Source: Schauerella fraxinea
GTDB taxonomy: Bacteria; Pseudomonadota; Gammaproteobacteria; Burkholderiales; Burkholderiaceae_B
Assembly (NCBI GenBank): GCA_030849965.1
Contig: JAVDKL010000001.1
Span: 1,718,554 to 1,782,553, forward strand
Direction: 5' to 3'
Length of the DNA: 64,000 nucleotides
The first letter of the stretch is position 1. Every line of letters starts with the position of its first letter. The position numbers and the translations under genes are program-made. Below, one piece after another: positions 52,176 to 61,722 of the stretch. A model generated the notes under the pieces. It was not told the DNA's origin. It made no database searches and saw nothing but the letters and a program-made list of their open reading frames with translations.

Positions 52176-55100
52176 CCTGGGCGCAGTACCGCGCCAGTTG
52201 GTCGCCGTGCCGGGCACGCATGCGGTCGGCAAACGCCGCTTCGCTTTCGCCGAGATGCTGACGGCCGGTTTTATAGTCGACGATCAACCAGCCCGCTTCG
52301 GTGCTCAACGCCAGATCGATTACCGAGACCTTGCCGGCCGCATCGATCAGCGGCCATTCACGCCGGGCGCCGGCTTGCGACAGCAGCCAGCGACCGCGCT
52401 CGTGACTGAGCGTGGCCAGAAGGGTTTCCATGACCGCTTGCGCGGAGTCCTCGGCGTGGGCGGCGGGCACGCCGGCCCGCGTGAGCTGGCGTTCGAGTTG
52501 GCCGCCGTAGCCCGCAAGCGTGGCGGCGGGCCACCGGTCCATGCCGTCCTGTCCGATGCGAGCGAGCCAAGCGTGAGCCAACGTACCGATGGCGGCGTCG
52601 AAGGTGGATTCGGTGCGCCAGGCCGAGCGATCGCCACCGGCATAACGTAAAGGCGATTGCGCGTCGCGCCAACGGTTGCGTGCGTCGTCTTGCGACGCCA
52701 GGGCGGCAACCGACGCATCGTCGATGCGCGAGAGCGGCTGCCCAGGCGGCGCCACGACATCGACCACCTCACCCGCTTGCGGTGCGTCGCCGTTCGTGGG
52801 CGGCGCTTCGCACTGCAGGCTCGGCCAAAGGCGCGCGAGCAAACTGCTGGCTGCCGGCGCCTTGGGCGCCCCGCTGGCGTTGTCCAGCGACACGTGCGCG
52901 ATCAGATGCAAACGTTGCTTTGCACGCGTGGCGGCTACGTAGAGCAGCCGATCGGTTTCGTATTCGGCGCGCTGCTTTTCCCGCATGGCCAGATAGCGCG
53001 AGATGGGATCGGCTTCCTGATCCGCGCGCGCCTTGATGGGGCCGAAGAGCACCCGGCCTCCGCTTTGCTCGATGCGCACGAGCGGCGACTGATCCGATCG
53101 CGGCGCACGGTGCAGGCCGTAGAGCACCACGGTATCGAACTGCAGCCCTTTCGATTTGTGCATGGTCATGATGTCGACTACGTCCGACTCAGCCGGATCG
53201 GGATTGGCATACAGGCGCTGCACGGCCGCATCGAGCCGCTCGGCGTCCAGTCCGCCATGGGGCGCCAACCGCTCGATCAGCATCAATAAGCTTTCGACGT
53301 CGTGCTCCGCGGCCGCGCCCCCATACAGTGCGGCGCCGCCCAGGCGTTGCCACGTGCGCTGCAAGGCTGCCGCCGTCGGCAGCGCCCCTGAGGCGTTGTC
53401 GTCATCCAGCAGGATGTGCGCCACGCGCTGCAGGCGCGCAAACTCGGGCGCAGTGAGCACCCGTTGCGCGTCACTGTTACTGCCCTCGCCCTTCAAGGCT
53501 GCCGCGATCAATGCCGGGATCGGTGTGTGGTGATCCTCACCGAACAGCGCCTCGAGACTATTGAGCGTGAGCCCGCACCACGGGGCGCGCAGCACCGACA
53601 ACCACGCCATGCGGTCGCCCGGATGCGCTTGCGCCCGCATCAACTGAATCAAATCGGCCACGGCCGGACGTGCGCCGAGCTGCACGAGATCGACAGCACG
53701 ACTGCGAATGCCGCGGGCGGTCAGGGCACGCGCCAATCCGCCCAGATGGCCGCGCGCGCGCACCAGAATCGCAATGCGATGATCGCTGCCGTACTGCGCC
53801 CGCGTGCGGTCGATCAAGTCGATCACATGGGCTTGCGCCTGGCGTTCGGTGAGCATGGCATCTTCGCCGCTCCAGGCTGCCGCAAACGACACGGCATCGC
53901 CTTCCAGTGCGGCATGAAACGGCGTCGATTTGGCGTAGGCAATGGCGCCGCTGGGCGCATCGTCGCGCGCCGGCATGATGCCGTGGAAGTTGCGGTTGAC
54001 CCAATCGACGATGCCGGCTTGCGAACGGAAGTTGTCGGTGAGCTGCAGAAACTTGGGCGTCAACAAGCCCAGACCTTCGTCGCGCACTTTAAGAAAGAGG
54101 CCGACTTCCGCTTTACGAAAGCGGTAAATCGACTGCATCGGATCGCCCACCAGAAACAGCGTGCGGCCGTCGTGTTCTTGCCAGCCCGAGGTGAGCGTGG
54201 CAAGCAGATCGATCTGCGTCTGACTGGTGTCTTGAAATTCGTCGATCAATAAATGACGGATGGTGGCGTCGAGTTTGAGCAGCAGTTCGCCCGGCTCATC
54301 CGCGCTGCCCAATGCCATGGCCGCACGCTGCGCGATCTCGATGAAATCGACCTCGCCGGTTTCGGCAAAACGCATGCGCAGTTGCGCCACGGCGATCCGC
54401 AGCGCCATCATCTGGGCCGAGAGCACTTCCCATTGCGCATCCGAGAGAAAGGGTGGCGGCACATGGCGCACGCCGGCCAGCAGCGGCACCCAGCGCGAAG
54501 CGTGCGGATTGCCCGCGGCCGCTTCGAGCCATTGCGTGAAGGGCGTTTTATGGGCGCTGCCCGCGGGAAAGCCCAGATTCTTGTTCACGCCCTTGGGGCT
54601 GCGCAAGCCGCCCTGCGCAGTGAGCAATAGATCTGCCACGGCCGTCCACATTGGCAAGGCCGCTGCATCGGCCGGCAGGTCGTGCTCCCAATCGCGCAAC
54701 GCGGCCAGCTTGTGCGCCGGATCGCCCAACGCATCGAGCGCGGCGGCGGCCATGCGGGCCGGGCCGCTCAACGATTGCGCCCATCCCTGGGGCATGGCGT
54801 CGTACACGCGCGCGATGTCTTCTTCCACGGCTTCGGCCAATGCCGCTTCAACGGCGTCGCGATCTTCGGCATGCGCCAAGAGCGGCAGCCACTGATCGCG
54901 TTGCCCCAGCATGCCGGCGATCGCGTCGCGTGCGGCGGCCACGTCCACATCCAGGTGTGCGAGCAACGTGCGCACGGCCTCGAAATCATCGGCCAACGCC
55001 AGCGTCGCCTCGGCGGCTGCGGCAAAGTGCTCACGCGCGTCGTCGACGATCGCCGGCATGCCTCCTAGTGCGGACAACCACGGCATGGCGCGAATGAGGC

Positions 55101-55527
55101 CGGCGCAAAACGAATCGATGGTGCGAATCGAAAGCCGTGCCGGATGATCCAGCAAACGCCAACCCTGCTCGGCGTCGTGCGCCAACGCAGCGCGCGCAAG
55201 CAGCCAACTGCGCCGCGCGTTGCCGCCCTCCGGCGCCGGTCCGCTATGCGCCTGCTGCAGCTTGTGCAGAACGCGCGCGTGCATCTCGGACGCCGCCTTG
55301 CGCGTGAAGGTAATCGCCACGATTTCTTCGGGGCGCGTGACGGTGGGCAAGAGCGCCAGAATACGGTCGGTCAGCAGTTCGGTCTTGCCGGAGCCTGCCG
55401 GCGCTTGCACGAGAAACGAGCCGGAAGGATCGAGTGCCGCCAGACGCGCCGCATGATCTTGCGGCAGGCGCTCTTCGGGCTGCAGCGAGGCGCTGTCGTC
55501 TTGATGGGGGGAAAGGCTCTCGCTCAC
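52102..55527 (-). CDS. addA: UvrD-like helicase-nuclease, AddA type
   Basis: A double-strand-break repair helicase of 1141 residues. Walker A QAPAGSGKTELL is at 41-52. Helicase motifs include ITFTRKAASEM, LLIDEFQDTSQTQ and MTMHKSKGLQFDTVVL. The C-terminal PD-(D/E)XK nuclease shows LIVDYKTGRQ near 1083. This domain order defines AddA rather than plain UvrD. The ATG overlaps the addB stop (ATGA), so the pair is translationally coupled. Confidence 0.9.
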   Translation of the reverse strand: MSESLSPHQDDSASLQPEERLPQDHAARLAALDPSGSFLVQAPAGSGKTELLTDRILALLPTVTRPEEIVAITFTRKAASEMHARVLHKLQQAHSGPAPEGGNARRSWLLARAALAHDAEQGWRLLDHPARLSIRTIDSFCAGLIRAMPWLSALGGMPAIVDDAREHFAAAAEATLALADDFEAVRTLLAHLDVDVAAARDAIAGMLGQRDQWLPLLAHAEDRDAVEAALAEAVEEDIARVYDAMPQGWAQSLSGPARMAAAALDALGDPAHKLAALRDWEHDLPADAAALPMWTAVADLLLTAQGGLRSPKGVNKNLGFPAGSAHKTPFTQWLEAAAGNPHASRWVPLLAGVRHVPPPFLSDAQWEVLSAQMMALRIAVAQLRMRFAETGEVDFIEIAQRAAMALGSADEPGELLLKLDATIRHLLIDEFQDTSQTQIDLLATLTSGWQEHDGRTLFLVGDPMQSIYRFRKAEVGLFLKVRDEGLGLLTPKFLQLTDNFRSQAGIVDWVNRNFHGIMPARDDAPSGAIAYAKSTPFHAALEGDAVSFAAAWSGEDAMLTERQAQAHVIDLIDRTRAQYGSDHRIAILVRARGHLGGLARALTARGIRSRAVDLVQLGARPAVADLIQLMRAQAHPGDRMAWLSVLRAPWCGLTLNSLEALFGEDHHTPIPALIAAALKGEGSNSDAQRVLTAPEFARLQRVAHILLDDDNASGALPTAAALQRTWQRLGGAALYGGAAAEHDVESLLMLIERLAPHGGLDAERLDAAVQRLYANPDPAESDVVDIMTMHKSKGLQFDTVVLYGLHRAPRSDQSPLVRIEQSGGRVLFGPIKARADQEADPISRYLAMREKQRAEYETDRLLYVAATRAKQRLHLIAHVSLDNASGAPKAPAASSLLARLWPSLQCEAPPTNGDAPQAGEVVDVVAPPGQPLSRIDDASVAALASQDDARNRWRDAQSPLRYAGGDRSAWRTESTFDAAIGTLAHAWLARIGQDGMDRWPAATLAGYGGQLERQLTRAGVPAAHAEDSAQAVMETLLATLSHERGRWLLSQAGARREWPLIDAAGKVSVIDLALSTEAGWLIVDYKTGRQHLGESEAAFADRMRARHGDQLARYCAQVTALDGRPARAALYFPRAGAWIDV

Positions 55528-58259
55528 GCTGCATGCTCCTCGTGGTCGTCATCATCCAGGGCGAGGCGGAGAAACGGCAGCGCATCGCAATACAACAGAT
55601 CGTCAGGCCGCAAAACGATGTTGGGCGCGTGCCCCGCCGCATACTCATCGGCCAGGGCATGAATGGCATCGCGCCACCGCGCCAGAATCGCAGCCCACGT
55701 CATTCCCGCGAACGCTTCCGTTTCGCTAGGGATGGGCACACCTTCAATGCCGAGATCGGTATCGGCCAAGCCTTGCACTGCGATGCGGCGCGCATGAATC
55801 TGCGCGAGGATCAAACCGGCGACATCGTCGGGTGCGCGATGGCCGGCACTCACGGCGTCCGCATTCACGGCTTCGCCATCCGCAAGCACTGCGGCATAAA
55901 ACGGCAATTGCAGATTGACCGGCCGCGCACGCGACCAATCGGATTGCGGGCGCAGCGGGGCCATGCCGGTTTTGTAATCGACGATCAGGCTGCGCCCATC
56001 GGCCAATCGATCGCGGCGATCGAGCCGCACCGAAAGCGACAGCAACCCATGGCGCCATTCGATCAATTGCTCGACCTCGCCGATCGCAAACGGCTCGCGC
56101 TGTGCTTCGACGTCGAACCACGCTGCCAATACCCGCGCGCCGCGTGCGCACTCGAGCGCTCGCAACGCCGGCGGGTAGGCCACAAGCTCGCTATCCGCAG
56201 CAGCCGCCACGGCCTGCTCGATCACGGCCGGCAAGGTGTCATCGCCGATCGCCTCATGCAAGCGGTCCTGGTCGAGCACCATGCTCCACACCACTTCAAG
56301 CGCCTTGTGCAAGAACTGCCCGCGCACATTGACGCTGGCCGCATCGCCATAGGGCAGCAGCGCCCGCCCGCCCAAACGATGGCGCACGAACGCCCACTGC
56401 GGATTACGCGCCTGCGCTTCAAGCACGTCCAAACCGCCGCGCGTGGGCGTGGCACGGGTGAGGGGTGGCCCGCGATCGTCCTGGATCGAGGCCAGTGTCA
56501 TCGGCGCGATTGCCGGCGCCACGCCGGCGCTCAGGATATCGCGCAAGTCATCGGCGGCATCGGGCAAGCCTGCGATCAACGGCGACGGCCGCAGCTCGCG
56601 TTCCCCTTCCGCAGCCGGGTAACTGGCGATCACGGTGGGCGCACAGCGGCACAACGCGTTGAACATGCCTTCCGCCCACAACCGTTCGCGTTCGGGCGTG
56701 GCGCGCGGGGTACCGGCCTGTCGCAGCACGGCAAGCGGCAACAGCGGATTGGGCTTGGGCGACGCCGGCAGCACATCGTCAGTCAGCCCGAGCACCCACA
56801 CGCCATCCCAATGGCCGCCCTCGGCTTCGAGCATGCCCAGCACGTCCAGGCGCGCGAGCGGATCGCGCTGCGGCTGAAATACGGTGGCCAACGTGAGTTG
56901 TTCCAGCAGCCCCACCGCATGCACGGCATCGAGATTGCCGGCGGCCGGGGATAACGCCGCATATTGATCCAGCACGTCGCTGAACGCGCCCACCACCTGA
57001 AATGAAACGGAGTCAGGCGAAGCGTCGCCCGGAAAACCAAGCGCAGTGAGCGCTTCGCGCAGGATCTTGCCCCACCGATCGGTGCCGGCTTTCGCCGGTG
57101 CCGCATTGAATACGACGATCGAGGCTTCCCACGCATCGGCCAAACGCGGCAGCCCGCCCAACGCCGCACGCCAGCGGGCCTGATCGATACGCGAGAGTGC
57201 ACGCCGGCGCCACTGCGCATCGCACGCCGCCCGCGCTGCCGCCTCGGGCCGCTCGCCCGCGCAATGCCCGGCCAGCAACGCCGCGCCCACGATGCCGGGC
57301 TCCGCATGGCCCGCCTCCAGCAGCGCCGCCCAGGCCTTGAGCCAGGCCAACGCCGCCCGCACCGCCGGCCATTCGTTGAGCGGACGCCCCACAGCCACGT
57401 TGAAACTGTGACGCGGCGCCCCGCTCTCGTCAGCCAGCGCCTGCGTGAGCACGCGACGCGCAAACGGTGCGTCGGCATCGAGCTGCGTCGATACGATGGC
57501 GTATCGTCCCTCGGGTGCGGCATCGAGCCAATGCGCGGCCCAAGCTGCTGCGGCACGCCATTGCGCGCCATGATCGGCGGCGCAATAGCGCTGTGGATGT
57601 GCGGGCTGAGCAAGCGTATCTTCAAACCTGAACCACGCGGTGCCACGCTCTTCGAGCGCCGCCAGCAAACGCGCCAGCCGCGGTGAGATCTCGGAAAATC
57701 CCGCCAGCACCACGCGTTCGGGCAAGGCCAACGCGCCCTGCGATACGGCGTCCAGCACCGCGGCATAACCGCGGTTGGCGTCTTCGGCATCGAGCGTGCG
57801 CAGCCGAGCGCGATAAGCCTCGCGCCAGCGTTCGAATCCGCGATACTCATCCGTTTCCGCGCCCGATGGCACATGGATCGCCCACTCGTCCATCAGGATA
57901 TCGGCATCGATGGCGAGCTTGGCGGCTTGACCCATATCCAGCAACACGCGATCGGCTTCGGCCACGCGAATCACGTCGCGCCACAGCAATTGCGTTGCAA
58001 ACCCGTCGAGACGAAACCGCGCCACCTGCCACTGCGGATCGAAGCTGAGTTCTTGCGCGGCTTCAACGAGCCATGCCGACAGCGGCAAGATTCGCGGCAG
58101 TTCGCTTACCTGACGTTCGCGCCGCGCACGTTGGGCGAGATCCAGCGTGAGCCGGCGCGCCAAACGATTGTTGACCGTCAACACCCAGGTGGACGCTGCC
58201 GGCAGCCGTGCCAGATCGTCAAGGGTAACGGCGGGCGAAAAGTCGAGCGATTCCTGCAT
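55524..58259 (-). CDS. addB: AddB-type PD-(D/E)XK nuclease / double-strand break repair protein
   Basis: A protein of 911 residues, partner of the downstream AddA. The C-terminal nuclease has SLIVDYKTGMAP at about 760. The N-terminal half resembles an inactive helicase without a clear Walker A, as in AddB-like proteins of betaproteobacteria often labelled 'probable DNA repair protein'. It is shorter than classical AddB (about 1,000-1,150), so divergence is considerable. With AddA it should process DNA ends and recognise a Chi-like sequence. Confidence 0.82.
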   Translation of the reverse strand: MQESLDFSPAVTLDDLARLPAASTWVLTVNNRLARRLTLDLAQRARRERQVSELPRILPLSAWLVEAAQELSFDPQWQVARFRLDGFATQLLWRDVIRVAEADRVLLDMGQAAKLAIDADILMDEWAIHVPSGAETDEYRGFERWREAYRARLRTLDAEDANRGYAAVLDAVSQGALALPERVVLAGFSEISPRLARLLAALEERGTAWFRFEDTLAQPAHPQRYCAADHGAQWRAAAAWAAHWLDAAPEGRYAIVSTQLDADAPFARRVLTQALADESGAPRHSFNVAVGRPLNEWPAVRAALAWLKAWAALLEAGHAEPGIVGAALLAGHCAGERPEAAARAACDAQWRRRALSRIDQARWRAALGGLPRLADAWEASIVVFNAAPAKAGTDRWGKILREALTALGFPGDASPDSVSFQVVGAFSDVLDQYAALSPAAGNLDAVHAVGLLEQLTLATVFQPQRDPLARLDVLGMLEAEGGHWDGVWVLGLTDDVLPASPKPNPLLPLAVLRQAGTPRATPERERLWAEGMFNALCRCAPTVIASYPAAEGERELRPSPLIAGLPDAADDLRDILSAGVAPAIAPMTLASIQDDRGPPLTRATPTRGGLDVLEAQARNPQWAFVRHRLGGRALLPYGDAASVNVRGQFLHKALEVVWSMVLDQDRLHEAIGDDTLPAVIEQAVAAAADSELVAYPPALRALECARGARVLAAWFDVEAQREPFAIGEVEQLIEWRHGLLSLSVRLDRRDRLADGRSLIVDYKTGMAPLRPQSDWSRARPVNLQLPFYAAVLADGEAVNADAVSAGHRAPDDVAGLILAQIHARRIAVQGLADTDLGIEGVPIPSETEAFAGMTWAAILARWRDAIHALADEYAAGHAPNIVLRPDDLLYCDALPFLRLALDDDDHEEHAA

Positions 58260-58326
58260 GCGAGGGCCTTTTTCGAAGAGGAAGAAAGGATACCCCGAGT
58301 TGCACGCCCCGCTGGCCCACCAGTGC

Positions 58327-59109
58327 TCAATCCCGCACTACATGGATGCCGAATCCTGCTTCGTCAGGAGCAAGCTCAGGCCGCAATGTGAGCGCAGGGA
58401 TGCTGTAATCCCCCGCATTCTGCTTGCGAAAGGGAATGGGCGCCGTCGTCATCAGGTTATCGAGGCGCTCGCCCAACGCTTCGCTCACCCGCTCGAACCC
58501 CGCCCCATCGATCTTGCTTGTGCGATGGATCACATGCGCCGGTAGCACATCGAAGCCCGGATAGAACAAAACACCATGCTGAATCGGGAACAGGATGTCA
58601 TCGATCGCGCCGTTGATGCCGCGCGGCGCGTAGTGCGATTCCCATCCGCCGGTGGTGACAACCAGCATGGCCCGCTTGCCGGCCATGCTGCCTTCGCCAT
58701 AGCGGTCGCCCCAATGGGTGTCGGAATGTTCGCCAACACCGTACGCGAAGCCGCATGCGTACACCCGATCGATCCACCCCTTCAGGATGGCCGGCATTGA
58801 AAACCACCATAGAGGGAATTGCAGAATGACGGTATCCGCCCAGCGCAGCTTGTCTTGCTCGCGTGCAATATCCTCGCTTTGGGTGCCGGCGGCAAACGCG
58901 TGCTTGGAGTTGTGCGATGCGTCGAAGCGCGCACCGGATAGCGACGCCGTGTTGTCGCCGGCATCTAGCACGGCCTTCCACTTCATCGCGTAAAGGTCGG
59001 ACACCTGTACTGCATGGCCCGCGTGCTGCAGGCGCTGAACGGCAAAATCTTTAAGCGAGCCATTCAATGACTGCGGCTCGGGGTGGGCATAGACAATAAG
59101 AACGTTCAT
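58327..59109 (-). CDS. NAD(P)H:quinone oxidoreductase, flavodoxin-2 fold
   Basis: A flavoprotein of 260 residues. The N-terminus VLIVYAHPEPQSLNGSL is the FMN/FAD phosphate-binding start of the NQO1/MdaB/KefF family. The conserved DTVILQFPLWWFSMPAILKGWIDRVYACGFAYG follows. A C-terminal stretch is somewhat longer than in MdaB. It should reduce quinones by two electrons for detoxification. The ATG at 59109 sets the start at the first strand. It is divergent from a LysR gene with 71 bp between them, the standard arrangement for regulation by that LysR. Confidence 0.87.
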   Translation of the reverse strand: MNVLIVYAHPEPQSLNGSLKDFAVQRLQHAGHAVQVSDLYAMKWKAVLDAGDNTASLSGARFDASHNSKHAFAAGTQSEDIAREQDKLRWADTVILQFPLWWFSMPAILKGWIDRVYACGFAYGVGEHSDTHWGDRYGEGSMAGKRAMLVVTTGGWESHYAPRGINGAIDDILFPIQHGVLFYPGFDVLPAHVIHRTSKIDGAGFERVSEALGERLDNLMTTAPIPFRKQNAGDYSIPALTLRPELAPDEAGFGIHVVRD

Positions 59110-59160
59110 AAAAGACGACTCCATCGGTAAGTGCCCCCACGATAGGATCGCCCGAGATAT

Positions 59161-59173
59161 ATTGGAAATCAAT
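59161..59173. promoter_or_regulatory. Possible LysR-binding inverted repeat
   Basis: ATTG, five bases, CAAT forms a short inverted repeat with the T-N11-A form used by LysR proteins. It lies eight bases before the LysR start codon in the 71-bp divergent gap, suited to control of both genes. Confidence 0.4.
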
Positions 59174-59180
59174 TTCTGAA

Positions 59181-60170
59181 ATGGCAGGTATGTCTATGGT
59201 CAATTCCTATGCCGGTAATGCCTCCGCCGCCAGTTCGTCCGCAGCGCGCTCCGCCACGTCAAATTCATCTGCGGCGAACTTCTCTTTAAGACAACTCGAC
59301 CTCAATCTTCTCGTCACGCTCGACGCATTGCTGATCGAACATAACGTGACGCGAGCGGCCGAACGATTGCACCTCACGCAGCCCACCGTGAGTTTGCAGC
59401 TTGCGAGATTGCGCGATTTCTTTGGCGACCCGTTGCTGCTGCCGGGCCCGCGCGGCATGCGGCCCACCGCACGGGCGGATGAACTGCGCGAACCCCTTCA
59501 GCAAGCCCTTGCCGCGCTCAAGCACGCCGTGGCGCCGTCACACCCCTTCGATCCCGCCCTATCGCAACAAACGTGGCGTGTTGCTGCGTTCGACTACAGC
59601 GAGTTCACGGTGCTGCTGCCTGCTTTGGCGAGCTTGCGGACTTCCGCGCCGGGAACGCGGCTGGCCGTGCTCCAGACCCCGCCCGCGCGCGTGGCGCGGA
59701 TGGCGGAGCAGGGAGAGATCGATTTTGCGTTTCTGATTGGCGCCGAGGCGCCGCTCGACTTGCATCGCTTGCCCTTGTTCAACGAGCGCTACGTGCTTGC
59801 CGGCCGTGCGGGCCATCCGCGCTTGCAACGCCGCCCTACCCTGGCGCAGTTTTGCAAGCTCGATCATGTGATCGCATCACCCGACGGCGGCGGATTTCAC
59901 GGCGTGACGGACACCGTATTGGCCGAGCGCGGGCTGACGCGTCGCGTGGCGTTGTCCGTGCCGCACTTTCTCTTTCTCAGGTCGGTGCTGGAAAACACCG
60001 ACCTGGTGGCGATGGTGCCATCACGGCTGGTGCGCGGCAACGCGGCGCTACAAGTGGTAGAGCCGCCCATCGAGGTGCCCGGGTTCGAGATGCTGATGCT
60101 CTGGCATGAGCGGGTGCATCGCGATCCCGCGCATCAATGGCTGCGCGCGCACATCGCCGGCTCGATCTAG
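59181..60170 (+). CDS. LysR-family transcriptional regulator with Ser/Ala-rich N-terminal extension
   Basis: A 329-residue regulator. The winged helix spans about 37-95 (DLNLLVTLDALLIEHNVTRAAERLHLTQPTVS), and the effector domain lies at about 125-325. Normal LysR proteins begin the helix within ten residues. This one has about 35 extra, mostly Ser, Ala and Asn (NASAASSSAARSATSNSSA). Three Met codons within the first six residues make the exact start uncertain. It is divergent from the quinone-reductase gene, its probable target. Its stop codon overlaps that of the convergent cytochrome gene. Confidence 0.87.
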   Translation: MAGMSMVNSYAGNASAASSSAARSATSNSSAANFSLRQLDLNLLVTLDALLIEHNVTRAAERLHLTQPTVSLQLARLRDFFGDPLLLPGPRGMRPTARADELREPLQQALAALKHAVAPSHPFDPALSQQTWRVAAFDYSEFTVLLPALASLRTSAPGTRLAVLQTPPARVARMAEQGEIDFAFLIGAEAPLDLHRLPLFNERYVLAGRAGHPRLQRRPTLAQFCKLDHVIASPDGGGFHGVTDTVLAERGLTRRVALSVPHFLFLRSVLENTDLVAMVPSRLVRGNAALQVVEPPIEVPGFEMLMLWHERVHRDPAHQWLRAHIAGSI

Positions 60171-61711
60171 CGTTGCGGTTGCGGCGCGGCCCCCACGTCC
60201 TTGCGCACCTTGGCCACGTCGGATGCCGATACGGCGGCAGCATTGTTGCCCCAGCTGGTACGCACGAACGACACCACGTCGGCCACTTCCTTGTCCGTCA
60301 AGCGCCAGTCGAAACCCGGCATGGCGTACTCGGTCGGCGCGCTCGCCGTTCCCGGCATTTGCGCCCCTTTGAGCACGATGTGGATCAACGACGTGGGGTC
60401 GGCGGTGTTGACCGTCGAGCTCAACGCCAACTGCGGAAAGGTCTCGGCGTAGCCCTGGCCGGTCGATCGATGGCACGCGGCGCAGTTGTTCAGAAAGGCC
60501 ATCGCACCATCGCCTTTATCCGTGCCGGTGCGCAAGGCTTGCGCGGTGGCCGGATTGGCCGCCAACGGCGTGGTGGCTTTGGGATCTACCGGCGGCAGGC
60601 TCTTGAGATAAACGGCAATTGCGTTCAAATCCGCATCGGTGAGGTACTGCGTGCTGTCCTGCACGACCTCGGCCATCCCGCCAAATGCTGCGGCGTGACT
60701 GTTGCGACCCGACTTCAGGAAAGTCGCGATGTCTTCCTTGGTCCATGTGCCTAACCCGCCCACCATATCGCCACGCAGGTTCTTGGCGAGCCAGTTATCG
60801 ATGACGGCACCCGACAAGAACGCCGAACCGTCCGCATCGCTGATCGCCTTCTCCTGCAAGGCAAAGCCGCGCGGCGTGTGGCAACTGCTGCAATGGCCCA
60901 AGCCTTCGACCAGATACTTGCCGCGCAATAACGCGTCGTGATCGGACGGTGCGTCCGGCATCTCGGCCGCTGTCGGGGCGCGCGTTGCAGCGGTTCCTGT
61001 TGCCGGCGCGCCTGGTGTTGAAGCGCCAGCCGTGGCGGTGGGCGGGGTGGATGATGTGGCTGGCGCATTGCCGGCCGCGGCACTCGCAGCAACAGGATCG
61101 GGTGCGAACATCCACCGCCAGATCCCCAGCGGCCACCGCATCGATAACGGCCACACGATGTCGGTATCTTTATTGGCCTGATTCACGGGTTCCACGCCAT
61201 GCATGAAGTACGTGTACAGCGCGTTGATGTCGTCCGGTGTGACGTTGGCGTACGCCGTGTAGGGCATCGCGGGATACAGCGAATGCCCGTCGCGGGCCTT
61301 GCCTTGGCGCAAGGCCCGATCGAAGTCTTCGAGCGTGTAATTGCCGATGCCCGTGTCTTTGTCCGGCGTGATGTTGGTCGAGTAGATGGTGCCTAACGGC
61401 GACGCGATTCCCAACCCACCGGCAAACGGTTTGCCGCCGCCCGCCGTATGGCACGCGATACAGTCGCCGGCGCGCGAGAGGTATTCGCCGCGCTTGATCA
61501 TTTGAGCGTCGACAGTGCCTGCCGTCGCACCGGCACCGGCACCGGCACCGATCTTGTCATCGGTATTGGCGGATGCACGGCCCACATTGCCTTCGCCCGA
61601 GGGCGTTGTGCCCAAGGCCGGTGTGTCGGAAACGGCTTCGGCCGCCCAAACGCCACTCGTGGCGCCTAACGAAATCGCGGAGAGTGCCGCAACAATGGCA
61701 TGCTTGATCAT
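60167..61711 (-). CDS. Triheme cytochrome c subunit of a gluconate/glucose-type dehydrogenase
   Basis: The electron-transfer subunit of a membrane-associated periplasmic flavoprotein dehydrogenase, 514 residues. A signal peptide spans 1-24. Three heme sites are CIACH (84-88), CSSCH (274-278) and CAACH (410-414), matching the three-heme cytochrome of gluconate 2-dehydrogenase. Two Ala/Thr/Pro/Gly-rich linkers (about 55-66 and 205-255) are unusual insertions. No C-terminal membrane anchor is seen. It is the third gene after the flavoprotein, 11 bp away. Confidence 0.9.
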   Translation of the reverse strand: MIKHAIVAALSAISLGATSGVWAAEAVSDTPALGTTPSGEGNVGRASANTDDKIGAGAGAGATAGTVDAQMIKRGEYLSRAGDCIACHTAGGGKPFAGGLGIASPLGTIYSTNITPDKDTGIGNYTLEDFDRALRQGKARDGHSLYPAMPYTAYANVTPDDINALYTYFMHGVEPVNQANKDTDIVWPLSMRWPLGIWRWMFAPDPVAASAAAGNAPATSSTPPTATAGASTPGAPATGTAATRAPTAAEMPDAPSDHDALLRGKYLVEGLGHCSSCHTPRGFALQEKAISDADGSAFLSGAVIDNWLAKNLRGDMVGGLGTWTKEDIATFLKSGRNSHAAAFGGMAEVVQDSTQYLTDADLNAIAVYLKSLPPVDPKATTPLAANPATAQALRTGTDKGDGAMAFLNNCAACHRSTGQGYAETFPQLALSSTVNTADPTSLIHIVLKGAQMPGTASAPTEYAMPGFDWRLTDKEVADVVSFVRTSWGNNAAAVSASDVAKVRKDVGAAPQPQR

Positions 61712-61722
61712 TGTGCGTCTCC

